This document shows positions 21,393-33,509 of a DNA stretch of 64,000 nt, in pieces. This DNA is from Aselliscus stoliczkanus. Lineage: Eukaryota; Chordata; Mammalia; Chiroptera; Hipposideridae. The position numbers were made by a program, and so were the translations under genes. Within the stretch, counting starts at the first letter, position 1. The number at the start of each line of letters is the position of its first letter. The notes under the pieces were generated by a model that saw nothing but the letters and a program-made list of their open reading frames with translations, ran no database searches and was not told the origin of the DNA. The stretch spans positions 103,320,709-103,384,708 of the forward strand of contig CM066737.1 of NCBI GenBank assembly GCA_033961575.1, written 5' to 3'.

Positions 21393-22048
21393 AATGGCTT
21401 GTCTCTCCAAAGTTTCAAGGTCACATTTTCTTTGTTTTCTTTTTTTAAAAGGTTAGTACAAAAATAAATGAATTTGCAGCAAAGAAAAATACCAAGTAAA
21501 AACAGCAAAAGGGAAGTCCAGGGGATCAGGAAAAAGGCAGCGGTGACGGGTGAGCTGAATATCGGTTGATGAGTTCTGAAATAGGTATTTCACATTCACA
21601 AAAATTCTTCTAGAAATCTTTGTGCCTCTATTTTGCAAAAGCTTAAAAACAATAACCTCAAAGCCAAAGTTAGATCCTTTTCAGAGACAGAATATTTTCA
21701 CAAAATGATTCGCTGTCATTCTTTGAATGTCTTTCTCATGAATCTTTAATCATTTGAATGACATTGTGTAGAGATGAGAGAGCCTGAGAATCAGAGAGGT
21801 CATGTGACTTGCCTATATTAAACACAGACATCCTTCCAGGATTAGCAGTTCAGGATCGTCTTTGTTGACCAATGATTTATCACGACACCCCTGATTTTTG
21901 TCCTAGGGATATTTAACATTATGCACAGATAATTATGCAAGATTATTTTATTTATGCAAATCAGATTATGCAGTACATAATATTTAGCAATCACTTATCT
22001 AATTTAATAATATACCATGCTTGTCTTTCCATATTAGTATGTGTGGCT
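21393..22048. other. mostly unique; possible reversed MIR at 21750-21860
   Basis: 'tcagagaggtcatgtgacttgcctatat' resembles a reversed MIR core. Nothing else was recognised. Confidence 0.4.
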
Positions 22049-22064
22049 CTGATGCATTCTTTTT

Positions 22065-22212
22065 CTTTTTCTTTTTTTAGCTGAGCCATCCTGCCACCTG
22101 TTGGCAGCTCAACAGCAGCTCAGCTTGGGCTGGGCATCGAACTGCTGTTGCTCAGAGCTCAGCTCACACTCTTGAGTGAGCTTGTAATCAATTGAGCCAC
22201 TTGGCTGGCCCC
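22065..22212 (-). repeat. tRNA-derived SINE-B
   Basis: Antisense SINE-B, 'agctgagccatcctgccacc' to 'gccacttggctggcccc', with a perfect 16-bp TSD, 'ctgatgcattcttttt' (22049-22064 and 22213-22228). Confidence 0.94.
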
Positions 22213-22254
22213 CTGATGCATTCTTTTTAAAGATCACATTATATTCACTTAAGT

Positions 22255-22463
22255 CAGTGATGCCCAAAGGTGTCGAAGGGGCAGCTTTGCTCCCCAGGGG
22301 ACAGTTGGCAATGTCTGGAATTATTTTTATTTGTCACAATTGGACAGAAGGTGTTAGTGGCATCTAATGGGTGGAGGCCAGAGATGCTGCTCAACATCCT
22401 ACAATGCACAGGATGTTCCTCACAATGAAGAACGATGCAGCCCAAACATCAACAGTGAAAATA
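22255..22463 (+). mobile_element. MER20 (hAT-Charlie MITE)
   Basis: Sense copy: starts 'cagtgatgcccaaagg', then 'gctccccaggggacagttgg', 'caatgtctggaattattttt', 'ggtggaggccagagatgctg', 'acatcctacaatgcacagga', ends near 'cccaaacatcaacagtg'. Clearly MER20, diverged. Confidence 0.85.
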
Positions 22464-23260
22464 GATGTACCACAATTTATTTAACAAATTCCCTATTGGT
22501 GGACATTTGGAGTATTTCCAATTTTGTCTACTATAGTAGCAGTAATATCCAAGAATCTCTTTGTTTTTGCATCCTTCAAAATATTACTTTGGGATAAACA
22601 CCTAGAAGGATAATTTCTTGGTCAAAGATTATGCCATCAATGAGATATATATTTTGCCAACTTGAATTACTAAAGGTTATATGAATTTACATTTCTTCCC
22701 AGAATATGTGAAGGCATGAGGCTCACCACATACTCCCCAATCTCCAATGGGGATTATATACCTTGTTAAGCTTTGCCAAACTTTTTGATACATGGCTTTC
22801 TACTTCTTTATTGTTATTTCAAATGTATTGTTAGTGAGCTTAATCATCTTTTCAAATGTTATTGGTCTTTAGGGTTTGTTTCTGTCTTTTACAAATTGTA
22901 TGTCTTCACATCCTTGATGATTTTTCTATTGAGTTGGTTATCTTTATCTTCTTGATTTGAAAGAACTTTGTCTCATATGTGTTGCAAATATTGTTTTTCC
23001 TAGTGTGTCACTTGTCTTTCAATATTAATAATTTTTGGACCCGTGGAAGTGTTACATTTTTATAAATGTAATCCTTATTCAAAACTTCCTTCCTGGAATC
23101 TATGTCATGTTTAGGAATGCTTTCTCCACCCAAAGAATATAAAAATATACACCTAGGTTTTCTTCTAGTCCCTGTGGGGTCTGTTTGTCAGTTTGTTTTA
23201 CATTTAATCCTTTACATCTAGCTGGGACTTACTTCAGTGTAAATAATGTTAACCCACTGA
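22464..23260 (-). repeat. old L1 LINE, antisense
   Basis: Reversed L1 ORF2 end/3' UTR text: 'ggtggacatttggagtattt', 'ccttgatgatttttctattgag', 'aaatattgtttttcctagtg', then 'ggttttcttctagtccctgt' and 'catttaatcctttacatcta'. All frames are broken by stops on the ORF2 strand. Confidence 0.65.
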
Positions 23261-23439
23261 CTTCTCCTAACACAGCCATCATAGCTTCACAGGAACAAGC
23301 CAAGGGAAGATTCTCCTTGCAGAGAATAAACTCCTAACCTTGCCATCTGTAATCTATTCCAAACACCAGCCAAGTTTCTTCATAACATCACCCACAGGCA
23401 GTAATGATACCCAACACTGTTAATGCTAAGCTATTTAAG

Positions 23440-23710
23440 GTAAAGAATTTACAAGATTTCACATTAGTATTATATTTCATGTTATTTTACTTATTCATAC
23501 TATTTCATTCCAGTTACATGTCATATTGTTTTATTTTATCTTCATATCACACCCTTAAGCAGGTTGTATTATTCCCAACTTTACAGATGAGGCACTGTTA
23601 AGGCTGTCCGCTTGGCTGTATATTTCTTGAGAACAACAACGGTGTTTGTTTGTTTTTTCTCCAGTACCAGGCACATATCATCCATTGAATAAATTCCTGG
23701 TTGGCCCAAG
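23440..23710. repeat. diverged MIR (-) followed by L2 3' end (+)
   Basis: 23440-23595 resembles a reversed MIR ('cccaactttacagatgaggcac'). 23600-23705 reads like the L2 terminus ('tgagaacaacaacggtgttt', 'ctccagtaccaggcacatat', 'cattgaataaattcctgg'). Confidence 0.45.
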
Positions 23711-25050
23711 GGCACACGTTACTATGTAAAGGAAATGAGCAGGTTGATGGGATAGTTGACACTTCTCATTTGTACTTGATTTAGTTATACCTTAGCCATT
23801 ATATCATCCTCAGGAGAAATTGTCTGCCAAATACTAGGTGATTTTTTTCTTTCCAGTTGATTGTTGTACTATGTACCCTTTTTGTGCCTTTCTATGTATG
23901 TAAATTGAAGATAAATTTGAAATCACCCAAAATTAAAGTTAGCATAGAATGTGGATGGTTAAGGGTCAATAATTTAATATTTTTGAGATGTTTAGAGTCT
24001 GTCAGCTTATATATTTGGGGAGAACTTAAATACCAAAATTACTGCTAGAACTCTAAACAAAATATCTTGGTTAGAGAGAAGGAAAATGGGATTTTTATCC
24101 AAATACACCATAATAGTATTTTTATCTGAAAACAGTTCTTCTCTTCAAGAAAGATAGACTGTTCAATTCCCTTGCAAATGACTTGCTATGATCCCCCAAT
24201 CAAAAAAAAATTAAAAAGTCTTCACTCTCATATTTTCAACCTATAAACCAGAAACCAAATTATTTATTGACTGCTAGCCCACCTGTAGGGATGTTCCTTG
24301 GTGATTTAAAAGTACGTACAGTTGTGTTCCCCTGGAAGAACCGAGACAGGATGGCTTTGAGCATGGCTATGGACATAGACAGTGGTGTTGGTGTCCTTAC
24401 AAAAAGTTTCATTCACTTGGCCAGAATGGTCATGTGCCAAACCAGCAAGCGTTATTGCACAGGTGAAATAGCTTGCTCCTTTGACTTGAGATCCAATGCA
24501 TAGGACTATGACTGGGTAGATTGTAACTTTGTGAGTGGTCAGTGGTGCTACTGCCATTTATTTTTTAAACAGAAAATTGTTCTATGAGAAAAAATGCCGG
24601 AAGCACCTCCAAACAGAAGCCTTTTTGTATTCATGACTAGTCACATCCATAACCACCAGACAAGAGATAACAATTGATAAAACTACAGCCTTGGGGATCT
24701 AACTTTGTCCCTGAGGTCTCCTTAAAGCCCCAGCTTTATATAAATTTTCCATCACACTCTCAGCCAGCTGTTCAAAGTACAAGAATCTATTTCCCTGATG
24801 GGTAAGGAATCTCAGTAGAAAATATATTCAGGACAAAATTACAGAATTGTACTTCTTCCTCAATAGAAATTCATTTCTTTTCTTACTTTTATAGAACATC
24901 CATACTGCAATCTAAACAAGTTTCCAGTCTGATGTCCTTAAGAAAACAAGGTCCTTGGGGCTGGTCTTAGACACACTGCAAGGCTCTGTTTGAAACTGTC
25001 TGTCCCATGCCCATTGTCTCAGTTGGTTGTTTGTTTTGTCTTCTGGATCC
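23711..25050. other. no gene; one unrecognised ORF-bearing patch
   Basis: Mostly unique. 24306-24557 on the minus strand is open for 83 codons and somewhat GC-richer than its flanks; I do not recognise it. It could be a decayed retrocopy or chance. Confidence 0.3.
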
Positions 25051-25068
25051 GCAAGTCTCTAATCCTTT

Positions 25069-25230
25069 TTTTATTATTAAATTTATTGGGGTGACATTGG
25101 TTAGTAAGCTTATATAGGTTTCAAGTGTATATTTCTATGAAACATCATCTGTGGATCACATTGTGTGTTCACCACCCAGAGTCAGTTCTCCTTGCATCAC
25201 CATATATTTGACCCTCTTTCCCTCTTTTAC
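25069..25230 (-). repeat. L1 LINE 3' end, antisense, with TSD
   Basis: 162 bp of L1 3' UTR ('aaatttattggggtgacatt', 'tcaccacccagagtcagttc') with a perfect 17-bp TSD, 'caagtctctaatccttt', at 25052-25068 and 25231-25247. Confidence 0.94.
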
Positions 25231-25549
25231 CAAGTCTCTAATCCTTTACATTTACATTTTCTTTGGACTTACTGCTAAATTCAGAACCATGAGGTGGTTC
25301 TTCCCAGTTCCTAATGTTAATTTGTTGGTTTGCACTTAGAGACTTTGGTCTCTTCCAGAATGTTGATCCAAGCTAAGCCCTGGGTGGCAGAAGAAAGGGT
25401 GGGTGGAAGTAGCTGAAGATTAGACAAAGAATAAATTAGAAGTTGTGTTTGAGGTTCTTACATTTTCAAGTAAGAGAAAACCCCAACACAACTGGCAATA
25501 AAAGGGGGATTGAGTAGTTATAATAATGAGAAATTAGTAATATACAGTT

Positions 25550-25735
25550 TATAAAAACAATTCCACATGTATTATTTTACTTAATCCTCTTGGGCAAAAT
25601 TGGTGATTCTGATATTTCAGCTGAAAAAGTGCGATTCTGAAAGTGAGTTGCCAAGACCCACACGGCCACTGGGTGGCACAGTGAGATTCAGATGGAGGCC
25701 TAGGACCTGCTGGTCTTCACACCTCCTTGCCACGC
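25550..25735 (-). repeat. MIR SINE, antisense
   Basis: 'acatgtattattttacttaatcctc' at the left, then 'gagttgccaagacccacacggccactgggtggca' and 'gagattcagatggaggccta', matching reversed MIR ('taactcatttaatcctc...aaggtcacacagctagtaagtggca'). Confidence 0.65.
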
Positions 25736-26755
25736 CCAGGGTTGTTTTGAGTGAGCATTGGAAGTGGGAAAAAATAAGCCCAAAATGCATACTAAGAAGG
25801 TAGTGAGGGAGGGAGACCCTGGCGCCCTCAAAGCAGAAAGGCAGGCACTTGCAGGGATTGGGAATGGTGCTGAGAGGGCAAACCCCTCCCTTCATGGTCT
25901 GGTGTCAGCCTGGTCCTGCCACGGCACAAGACTGCCCATGCCAGTGTGCTCCCTACATCTCGTGTTCTATTGCTCACATTGAAACCAGTCTCTGTGGACT
26001 CCAGTGCAAAGATGTGGTATAATATTGGCAAAGAGAGTTGTCTCAGGTCACATGAATCATTTTCAGAGCCCAAGGGCTGGAGCCTCACCTCTCATGATAC
26101 AGCCACTTTCATTCAGAAGCAAAGAACCCAAGTGGAAAGGGGCAGACAGGAGCCATCCTTCATATGGAATTGGTTAAAATGAGTTTGGCTAGTCCTCTGG
26201 ACTTGCGCAGGGCTGCCTTCACAGCTGAGAACAGCTTTTGATTTCCACGTTTTATTTTTCGTGTAAGACAAAAACCAAGAAGCCTTTCCTCCCCAAGTTT
26301 TAGTCAATTCAGGACCAGTCAGTCCTGCTGCTTCTATTTTTCTGCCTGCTGATGCGGTTTGTGGTCAGCCGCTAGATTAAGTAGGGAAGGCTCACCTTGA
26401 GGACTTCAGTTGAACCTACAAAGAGGTTATCAGACAAAGGAGTGAGGAGATAACAAGGGATGGCATAATCTACCCTCATGGGACAACTCGAGATGAAGGG
26501 TGTGGCATAGTTAAAACCCTTTCCAGAATGGTCTTTTCTCTGCTCACCGGTACTATGCATCTTTCAGACCTGAGCTAGAAGGCATGAAAAGAGAGGGCGA
26601 GCCTTGACACCTCTTTTGGAATGCAGTTAAGTTGATAAGCATGCAGACCCCTGGTGGAGGGCTTGGGAGGCGCTGAGCAGAGGGGAAATCACACTAGAAA
26701 ATCTTCAGGGTTGACTGGGCTGAACTTTTCCAGCACTTTCTTTTTCACTTCTTGC

Positions 26756-26757
<2 letters not shown>
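25736..26757. other. no gene recognised
   Basis: Relatively GC-rich unique sequence. Several overlapping open frames on both strands (25758-26307) do not resemble a known protein. Confidence 0.3.

Positions 26758-26812
<55 letters not shown>
26758..26812. repeat. (GT)n microsatellite
   Basis: About 27 uninterrupted GT units. A pure tract of this length is expected to be length-polymorphic. Confidence 0.99.
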
Positions 26813-26814
<2 letters not shown>

Positions 26815-27850
26815 GGGGGAGCATAGAGGAGAGCTTCTAAATCTCTACCTTGCTTCCAAGTGATAGAGGCTAGTAATCTAGAGGCATCAAACATACACAC
26901 AAACTATAATTTGAGCTTGAAAGGACTCAATTCTTAGGACAGTAAAATATTACAGGGATCCTAGCACATAGATGGGCTTTGATATATATGTATCCTCCCA
27001 TCTTTATATTTGCATGCAGACTTTTGCATGGACATCTTCACTTATTTTTTAAAAACACATTTATAATGTAAGTTTGATAAAGGTGAATATTTTGGAAGTA
27101 TTACCTGGGAAGAATTTTTATATACATGTCTCATTGATAGAAATCGAATCAGCAGAAAACCCATAAAAAGATGATAGGTCCCTATATACTGTATTTTGAG
27201 GAGCCATTGGAAGAGGTTTCCAAAATTTTTTTTGAAATTGTGTCCGGTTATAGGACTATCACATTTTCTGTTAGTAGTTGCCATCTTAGTTTCTACATTT
27301 TGAAATGCGGTGAGTGAATCCAGAGAGACTGGAAATCTTTCATCGCAGCAAAAATACAAGCATACGATGCCCTATCCGTGCCTAACACTGGGACTCATAT
27401 TGCTATAGCAAACTGGTTTTCTCATTTAGATTCATTTTCGTCAAATTTCACAAGGAGAAAATTACCATATAAAATGCGAAAGCTGTGATGTTTAGCGTTC
27501 TTTAAGTGTGGCTTTGTATATTGTAACTCTTTCCAATCCATTTCCATGAAAGGCCTTTGTGACCCAGAGCAGAGGTGGAAGGAAGAAGGTCGCCCTGAAA
27601 GGCCTCAAAGGACAGAAGTCATGACCACATCTTGACTTTCATATCAGCAGTGCCTAGGATGACCTGGCACTTAGAAGGCCTTCTCATGCGGCCCTCTGTT
27701 CATTAAAGAAGAGAGGGCATTATCATGGGAAGATTGCTTATTTTCTGTTTTACTTTTGTGTCTTTTTGTTTCTCGGCTACTTCTTTGACTAAATATTGAG
27801 CATTAGTTTTCCCTTTTTCCACCTTCTGGGATCCCTGATCCCCTCCTTCT
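26813..27850. other. no feature recognised
   Basis: Unique AT-rich sequence; a 105-codon minus frame (27042-27359) has no recognised relatives. Confidence 0.3.
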
Positions 27851-27852
27851 AT

Positions 27853-28485
27853 AACAGTGTATCAGTCAGCTATTACCACAATAATTCTTTATAACAAACT
27901 ACTCCAAAACTCAGTGACTTTAAGCAGTAGCCATTTATTCTAGTGTTCACAGTTCTGTGGTTTGGGTGCTAGGCTGGTATCTGGGCTCCAGGTTCCAGAC
28001 TTCAGGTTGAATCCACTTCTGTTTGGCATGCCTCTCCTCCTCCATGGGCCAGGAGTTTCCCAGGGCATGTGCTGAACTCAACATGTCTCCTTCAGGACCC
28101 AATATGAAGAGGAGATATCTGTGTGGGGCATGAACTTCTCAGGGCAGTGCACTGGATTAAAAAGGACCAGCTCAGTAAAATAAATGCATTTTAAGCCTCT
28201 GGTTGGATCATGTCCACTCCCAAAGCAAGTCACATAGCCAAACCCTAAGTCACGTGGTCCAGGAAGTAACTCTACCCTTTAAGAGGATTTAGTAGGGCCG
28301 GCCGAGTGGCTCAGTTGGTTAAGAGCTCGCTCAAGAGTGCGAGCTGAGCTCTGAGCAACAGCAGTTTGATGCCCAGCCCGAGCTGAGCTGCTGCTGAGCT
28401 ACCAACAGGTGGCAGGATGGCTCAGCTAAAAAAGAAAAATTAGGATTTAGTAAGGACGCAGAGATATAATGTGTCCTTAGCTGAG
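27853..28485 (-). repeat. MLT1-type LTR (ERVL-MaLR), antisense, with SINE-B inside
   Basis: 'gtatcagtcagctattaccaca', 'aaactactccaaaactcagtg', 'agccatttattctagtgttcacagttctgtgg' are the reversed MLT1 LTR end. The right portion continues past the SINE. No internal viral genes. Confidence 0.75.
28295..28441 (+). repeat. tRNA-derived SINE-B, sense
   Basis: The only sense-strand SINE-B here: 'gggccggccgagtggctcag' head, 'gcagtttgatgcc' at the B-box position, ends 'aggatggctcagctaaaaaag'. TSD 'aggatttagta' at 28284-28294 and 28442-28452. It gives the direct reading of the family. Confidence 0.93.
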
Positions 28486-28574
28486 TGAAAAATTGGGGAC
28501 AAAAAATTTAATCTTCCACAAATAGGAAGTATCATAATGTAGTGAAATTGTTTGGCTACCTACATCTACTCATA

Positions 28575-28682
28575 TTGGATTGATCAACTTGAGGATGGAA
28601 CCCAATTCTTGTTTACCTTTGAATTTCCACATCTAGCATAAGACCTGCATTTATCTAAGGTGCTCAATAAATTATTCTAGAA
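28575..28682 (+). repeat. L2 LINE 3' terminus
   Basis: 'ttgaggatggaacccaattc', 'cacatctagcataagacctg', 'aaggtgctcaataaatt' match the L2 3' end. Confidence 0.6.
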
Positions 28683-28751
28683 ATAAATTACTCAACAAAT
28701 TATTCTGGAACCAAAAAACAAAAAGCAAGGATGGAAATAATTCTCCAAAGC

Positions 28752-28753
<2 letters not shown>

Positions 28754-28807
<54 letters not shown>
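28754..28807. repeat. (GA)n microsatellite
   Basis: 27 uninterrupted GA units. Confidence 0.99.
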
Positions 28808-28810
<3 letters not shown>

Positions 28811-29485
28811 AACACGAGAACAGGAACATCAAGGTACAGCCACCACTTTTGGTTGGTGATTCTTGCAGGCTTTCTTCCCCCTCTTCCTTTATTAGTCCTT
28901 ATTCTTTTGGGCAAGTGTTAAGTTTCCTTGGTTTTGAAGCTGTTGGTTCCTCTTGCAGAACACCATCATGGCAGGCAAAGTCTTTACTCTGATTTTCATC
29001 TCCCTGTGTTTGCCGACACCTGTGTGGACCCTTGCTGTTTTTGTTTTCATGAACAGAGCAGCAATGTTCCCCAGGAAAACACATTTTTTTTTTTTGCTTC
29101 TGATGAAACTTCTTGAAATTAGATGGGCCTCTAAAATAAGATGTGATTGTCTTGAGGCTTTCTGGTTCCCAGTGAAACTGACAAGAAATTGAAATTCAGG
29201 TATTCCGTTTTCCTCTGCAATGCTGGGCCTCGAAACATGTTGACTCCAATGCTGAAATAACAACTAGATGTGCCCATTGATATTATGTGTATTAGGGTTT
29301 TGCAACATAGGATGTCAGTATTGATTAGTTAAATAAAAATAACAGTTATTTAGGCCACACCTACTTTTTCTTTCCATAAAGTATTTGACAACTAACCATA
29401 CTTAACCTTGCAAAGGCCTACCTTTGTCTGGAAGGAAACACGGTCAATGCCCCACATATCCCCTGGACATTCAACGTTCTTTTTA
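28808..29485. other. no gene recognised
   Basis: Unique sequence. A 123-codon minus frame (28892-29263) and overlapping plus frames lack known motifs. Confidence 0.3.
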
Positions 29486-29489
29486 AGGA

Positions 29490-29925
29490 GGGTCAGAATC
29501 AGAGGATACATGGTGATGGAAGCAGAGGTTGAAGATGTTACGCTGTTGGCTTTGAAGGTGGAAGAAGAGGCTATGAGCCAAAGAATCCAGGTGGTTTCTA
29601 GAAGCTGGAAAAGGCAAAGAAATGGATTCTTCCCTAGAGTTTCCTTGCAGAATGCAGTCCTGCCAACAAAATTTTAAACTTCTGAGCTGCAAAATCATAA
29701 GATAACAAATTTGCATTGTTTTTTTTTTTTTTTTTTTTTTTAGCTGAGCCATCCTGCCACCTGTTGGCAGCTCAGTGGCAACTCAGCTTGGGCTGGCATC
29801 GAACCGCCATTGCTCAGAGCTCAGCTCACATTCTTGAGCAAGCTCTTAATCAACTGAGCCACTCGGCCAGCCCAAATTTGTGTTGTTTTAAGCCACTAAG
29901 TTTGTGACAACAGGAAACTAATACA
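29490..29925 (+). repeat. MLT1-type LTR (ERVL-MaLR), with SINE-B inside
   Basis: Sense LTR: 'tacatggtgatggaagcaga', 'ggtttctagaagctggaaaa', 'cttctgagctgcaaaatcat', and beyond the SINE 'gttttaagccactaagtttg' and 'caggaaactaatac'. The SINE splits the LTR end. Confidence 0.8.
29722..29873 (-). repeat. tRNA-derived SINE-B inside the MLT1 LTR
   Basis: Long T tract, 'agctgagccatcctgccacc' to 'gccactcggccagccc'. TSD 'aaatttgcattgttt' / 'aaatttgtgttgttt' (29707-29721 and 29874-29888; 13 of 15 match). Confidence 0.93.
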
Positions 29926-31305
29926 CCTCCCCAAGGCATTCTACTGCGAATGCATTCTAAACCCTCTAGGGGCCTGAGGACTTTCTCTGGCTGCGGAAGC
30001 AGACTTGTTCATGCATGGGACCAGCTATGTGTGCCAAGCAGTTGAGCCTCTAGGAACACCCTCAACTATTGACCGATAAGAAGAATATATCAGCTTCCTT
30101 GTCCCTCAGGTGGGACCACTCTCGGGCACATTCTAGACCATCTCCAGCAGTCTCAAGCTGCAGTGGGACCCAGTTGCCCTTAGTAGTAATCCACCCAATG
30201 ACGCACCCTGCACTGGCTTTCTTCCCTTTCCGGCTCACTTCCGCATTCTCCTACCAGTGCTTCCACAGATTACCTCCCGCATATATTATTTGTCTCCAGG
30301 CCCATTTATTGGGGATCACAGCTTAAGACACCTACACACATACCTGGAGAATCACTGAGGTAGGGAGGGAAGCATGGCTGGGAAACTCTTTGATACGACA
30401 TCCCTTAGCGCCCAGATGGATGTATGCTGGGGCCTGTCTCTGGTGAGAAGGAGGGGTTTTATAAAATCTTCCTGGTGTTTTTAGAAGAAGAAAGCAAGTT
30501 GTAACCTGGAAAAATTCTCATAAATAGGAAGCTATAGAATGATCATAGAAGATTCATTGAAGCTCTTGAAAAAGAAATAATTAACTTTAAAATTTGGTCA
30601 TTAATCTTATGATACCAACTTATCCCTTAAGATTTTCTGTGGACCTTTAAAATCAGAGACACCATGTGTAGCTATTGTTTTCTTCATAGGTCAACAAGAG
30701 AACAAAAGATAACTTCAGGCTAAGTGAAATGCACAAACTAAATGTAATACCCTGGATTCTGTGAAAAATGTTTGGCAAGCAACTAAGATAAAGAGGTCTA
30801 TATGCATATTCTAAAGGTGGCCTGTTAATAATAATAACTTAGGGTTTATGGCTAGTCCCATTCTTTTATTTCAAGCAATCTGAGTGCTGCGTTCAAAAAT
30901 ATAATTCCTGTTGTGTTAGTCCTTTAGCATCCATGATACAAGATTGCCAATGCGATGGAGCAAGGGTTGTGGGGTGTTCATCATCATTCAGAGAAAGCAG
31001 CGTTAACCACCATTCTTTCAACTGCTTCATCTTATCAACAAAAGCAGTTGGCAGCAAGAGTATGGTTTTTGCTCTTAGCAGTAGAATTGCTGTTTTTATA
31101 ATGGATTTTTCATATTCTTTAAAATTTCAAATGCTTATTTAAAATTCCCATTGCTTATTCCAGGATTAGAATACTTTACTGCAAAATGTCAATAGTTTGA
31201 CATTTAACTATTAAATGACCAAAACCTGGTAATTTAAAAACTTAAAGTAGTACTTTAATTATTGCACTTGACATCCCACCTATAAATATCTCCTGTATAT
31301 ATGAA
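29926..31305. other. no gene recognised; possible LTR remnant at 30060-30340
   Basis: 30220-30320 ('cattctcctaccagtgcttc', 'attacctcccgcatatatta') resembles an LTR end of the MaLR group, weakly. The remainder to 31305 is repeat-poor AT-rich sequence. Confidence 0.3.
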
Positions 31306-31306
31306 T

Positions 31307-31309
<3 letters not shown>

Positions 31310-31351
<42 letters not shown>
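31310..31351. repeat. (TA)n microsatellite
   Basis: About 20 TA units. Confidence 0.97.
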
Positions 31352-31353
<2 letters not shown>

Positions 31354-31361
31354 ATCATGGT

Positions 31362-31570
31362 AAGCCTTTTTTAAAATTTTATATTAGTTTCAGGAATACA
31401 GCATAGTGATTAGACATTTGTATAATTTATGAAGTGATACTCCCGATAAGTCTAGTACCCATCTGACACTATGCATAGTTATTACAATATTATTGACTGT
31501 ATTCCCTATGCTGTACTTTACATCACCAATTTGTGTGCATTAGCTCATATAACCAAATTGATGCGAGAAG
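31362..31570 (-). repeat. L1 LINE 3' end, antisense
   Basis: 'ttttatattagtttcaggaata', 'gataagtctagtacccatct', 'attgactgtattccctatgc': the reversed L1 3' UTR type also seen at 6710, 55989 and 56271. Confidence 0.8.
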
Positions 31571-31690
31571 GATTCCCTTTTTATATCCATTTTATAGATG
31601 AAAACATTGCACATCACAGTAATAAGTTAGTCATCATAAATCATGCCACATGCAAATGGCAGAGCTAATATACAAATCCAAAAAAAGAAT
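31571..31690 (-). repeat. MIR SINE fragment, antisense
   Basis: 'ttatatccattttatagatgaaaac' followed by 'gcaaatggcagagctaatat' is reversed MIR. Confidence 0.5.
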
Positions 31691-31704
31691 CCTTCACCTG
31701 TTTT

Positions 31705-32131
31705 TTTTTTTTAAGATTTTATTGGGGAATTGGGGGAGGGGAACAGCGTTGGGGAATTGGGGAGGGGGAACAGACAAGTTGCTGTCCTTTTGTTCTTTAG
31801 TCTAGTTGCGGAGGACATTGCTTCACTGGCCCATGTTGGTATCGTCATTGCGCTCTTCGCCGGTGAGGCAGATCGGTCGCCGGCCTCTGGATGGTCGCTC
31901 ACCGTGGCTCTTGGCAGCTCACGCTGGCTGCCAGCCGCTCGATCTGGCTGCAGGCCTCTCACTGTAGCCCATGGCAGCCCACACCGTCGCCGGAGTTCAC
32001 ATAGCCCAGCTCCACATGGAGCTGTTGTTAGCTGTAGAGGGCAGTGTCACTGGCCCTCATATGTGGGATCCGAACCGGTGCTGTTGGCATCCCCAAACCA
32101 GCTCTTAACCAATGTGCCACTCGGCCGGCCC
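31705..32131 (-). repeat. long tRNA-derived SINE (long form)
   Basis: Antisense long form, 'ttaagattttattggggaat' to 'gccactcggccggccc'. TSD 'ccttcacctgtttt' / 'ccttcgcctgtttt' at 31691-31704 and 32132-32145. One internal block is deleted compared with the copy at 1727 ('cagcccac' joins directly to 'accgtcgccgg'). Confidence 0.92.
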
Positions 32132-32235
32132 CCTTCGCCTGTTTTAAATGGTTGATTTAAATATTTGAAAACCTTTATAGGTTTATTCTAAGACTTAGAA
32201 ACTAATAATTATAACTCAATATTATAGTTATTATT

Positions 32236-32335
32236 TTTTTTGAGGGCAGTGTGACTGGCCATCATATATGGGACCGAACCAGGGCTGCTGGCTTCCCAAG
32301 CCAGTGCTTAACCACCGCGCCACTCGGCCGGCCCT
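32236..32335 (-). repeat. short head-only tRNA SINE
   Basis: 'tgagggcagtgtgactggcc' to 'gccactcggccggccc', flanked by related 'atagttatt' (left) and 'acagttatt' (right). Confidence 0.88.
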
Positions 32336-33505
32336 ACAGTTATTTTAATATCATTCACTATAGAACAAAGTAGTATGGCTGGAGCCATGGAGAAGGAAAT
32401 GTAATCTTCTATCAGTTCAACTGCCCCTAATTTCCCCCCTTGTTTTCTCTACAGTTATTTCATCCAAGCCTAAGATGTATTACCATTTATATATACACTA
32501 ATAAGTCTCATATTTATATCTCCAGCTTAGACCCTTTCTGTTAAAATCCATATTTATGCCACCATCTGCCACCTGTCATCTCAATGTGGATATTGCAGTA
32601 ATATTAGAAACCTCACATTTCTAAAAGTGAATCATTAATTCTTCTCACCACCCCTACCCCTTTCTGTAACTCCTCCAGTATCATGAGTCTAAAGCCATGG
32701 CATTGGCATCCATTAAGTTATCATCCCATGAACCTGAGGCTCATTCTTGGTATCTCATTCCTTCCTATCATCTTACATTCAGTTGATTACGATCTGTTAA
32801 TTCTACCTTTTGAGTAGAATTTCTCCATCCCTAGCTTCAGCACCCAGGTGGCCATCAATTCTTTCTCGAATCATTATGATACTCTAACTTGCTGGTTGTC
32901 CCAGAGCCACTCTTGCCTCGAGTCTATCTTTAATTTGTTAAAATATTAGTTATAAAATTTTTAATGGAGAAGAAGGTAATAGGCACGTAAATAACTCAGA
33001 AAATATAACTCACAGCTCTTATACAGAGATAAATATATTTTTACAGAGATCTTACAGAAATATTTTATATTTGTTGATTCAGATCTCTTTTAAAAGAAAG
33101 AAAATAGTACTAATAGAACTAAACCTCTTTCCTCCTCACCAATCCATTTTTCCTCTCTCTTTTCCCTGAAGATGGTGTATATGATTCCTATAAATGCGTA
33201 TATGCTTTTACTTCATGTATAGATCCTTAATGTAGTGTATTGTTTTGCATATTTAAAAATATATACCAATTGTGATTTATTCATACAATGGAGTCCTGTA
33301 TTGTATTGAAAATGAATAAATTTGATCAATACTTATTGACATATACGAAAAAAATAATATTAAGTTAGGAAAATCCTTTGAAAAAGAAGCTTTATAGTCT
33401 TCTCACTCCTCCATATAAGCACAGAGAGTGGCCTTTTATAAACAGGAACCAGGACATGCATTAAAACTGGGGAAATGTCTTCATGCTGCTCTTAGAGAAA
33501 ACTTC
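32336..33505. other. no gene; old LINE-like AT-rich sequence
   Basis: 33240-33340 ('tgatttattcatacaatgga') hints at a small L1 3' fragment in sense. The rest is unassigned. Confidence 0.3.
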
Positions 33506-33509
33506 AAAA

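Noticed and set aside
25600..26307. Several overlapping frames on both strands that could be exons
   Set aside because: No consistent frame, no recognisable domain, part overlaps a MIR, and splice context is not convincing.
28295..28441. tRNA-like sequence with A- and B-box-like motifs, as in all SINE heads
   Set aside because: The B box is altered, no cloverleaf with a proper acceptor stem is apparent, and each copy has a poly(A) tail and TSD, so these are SINEs and not tRNA genes.
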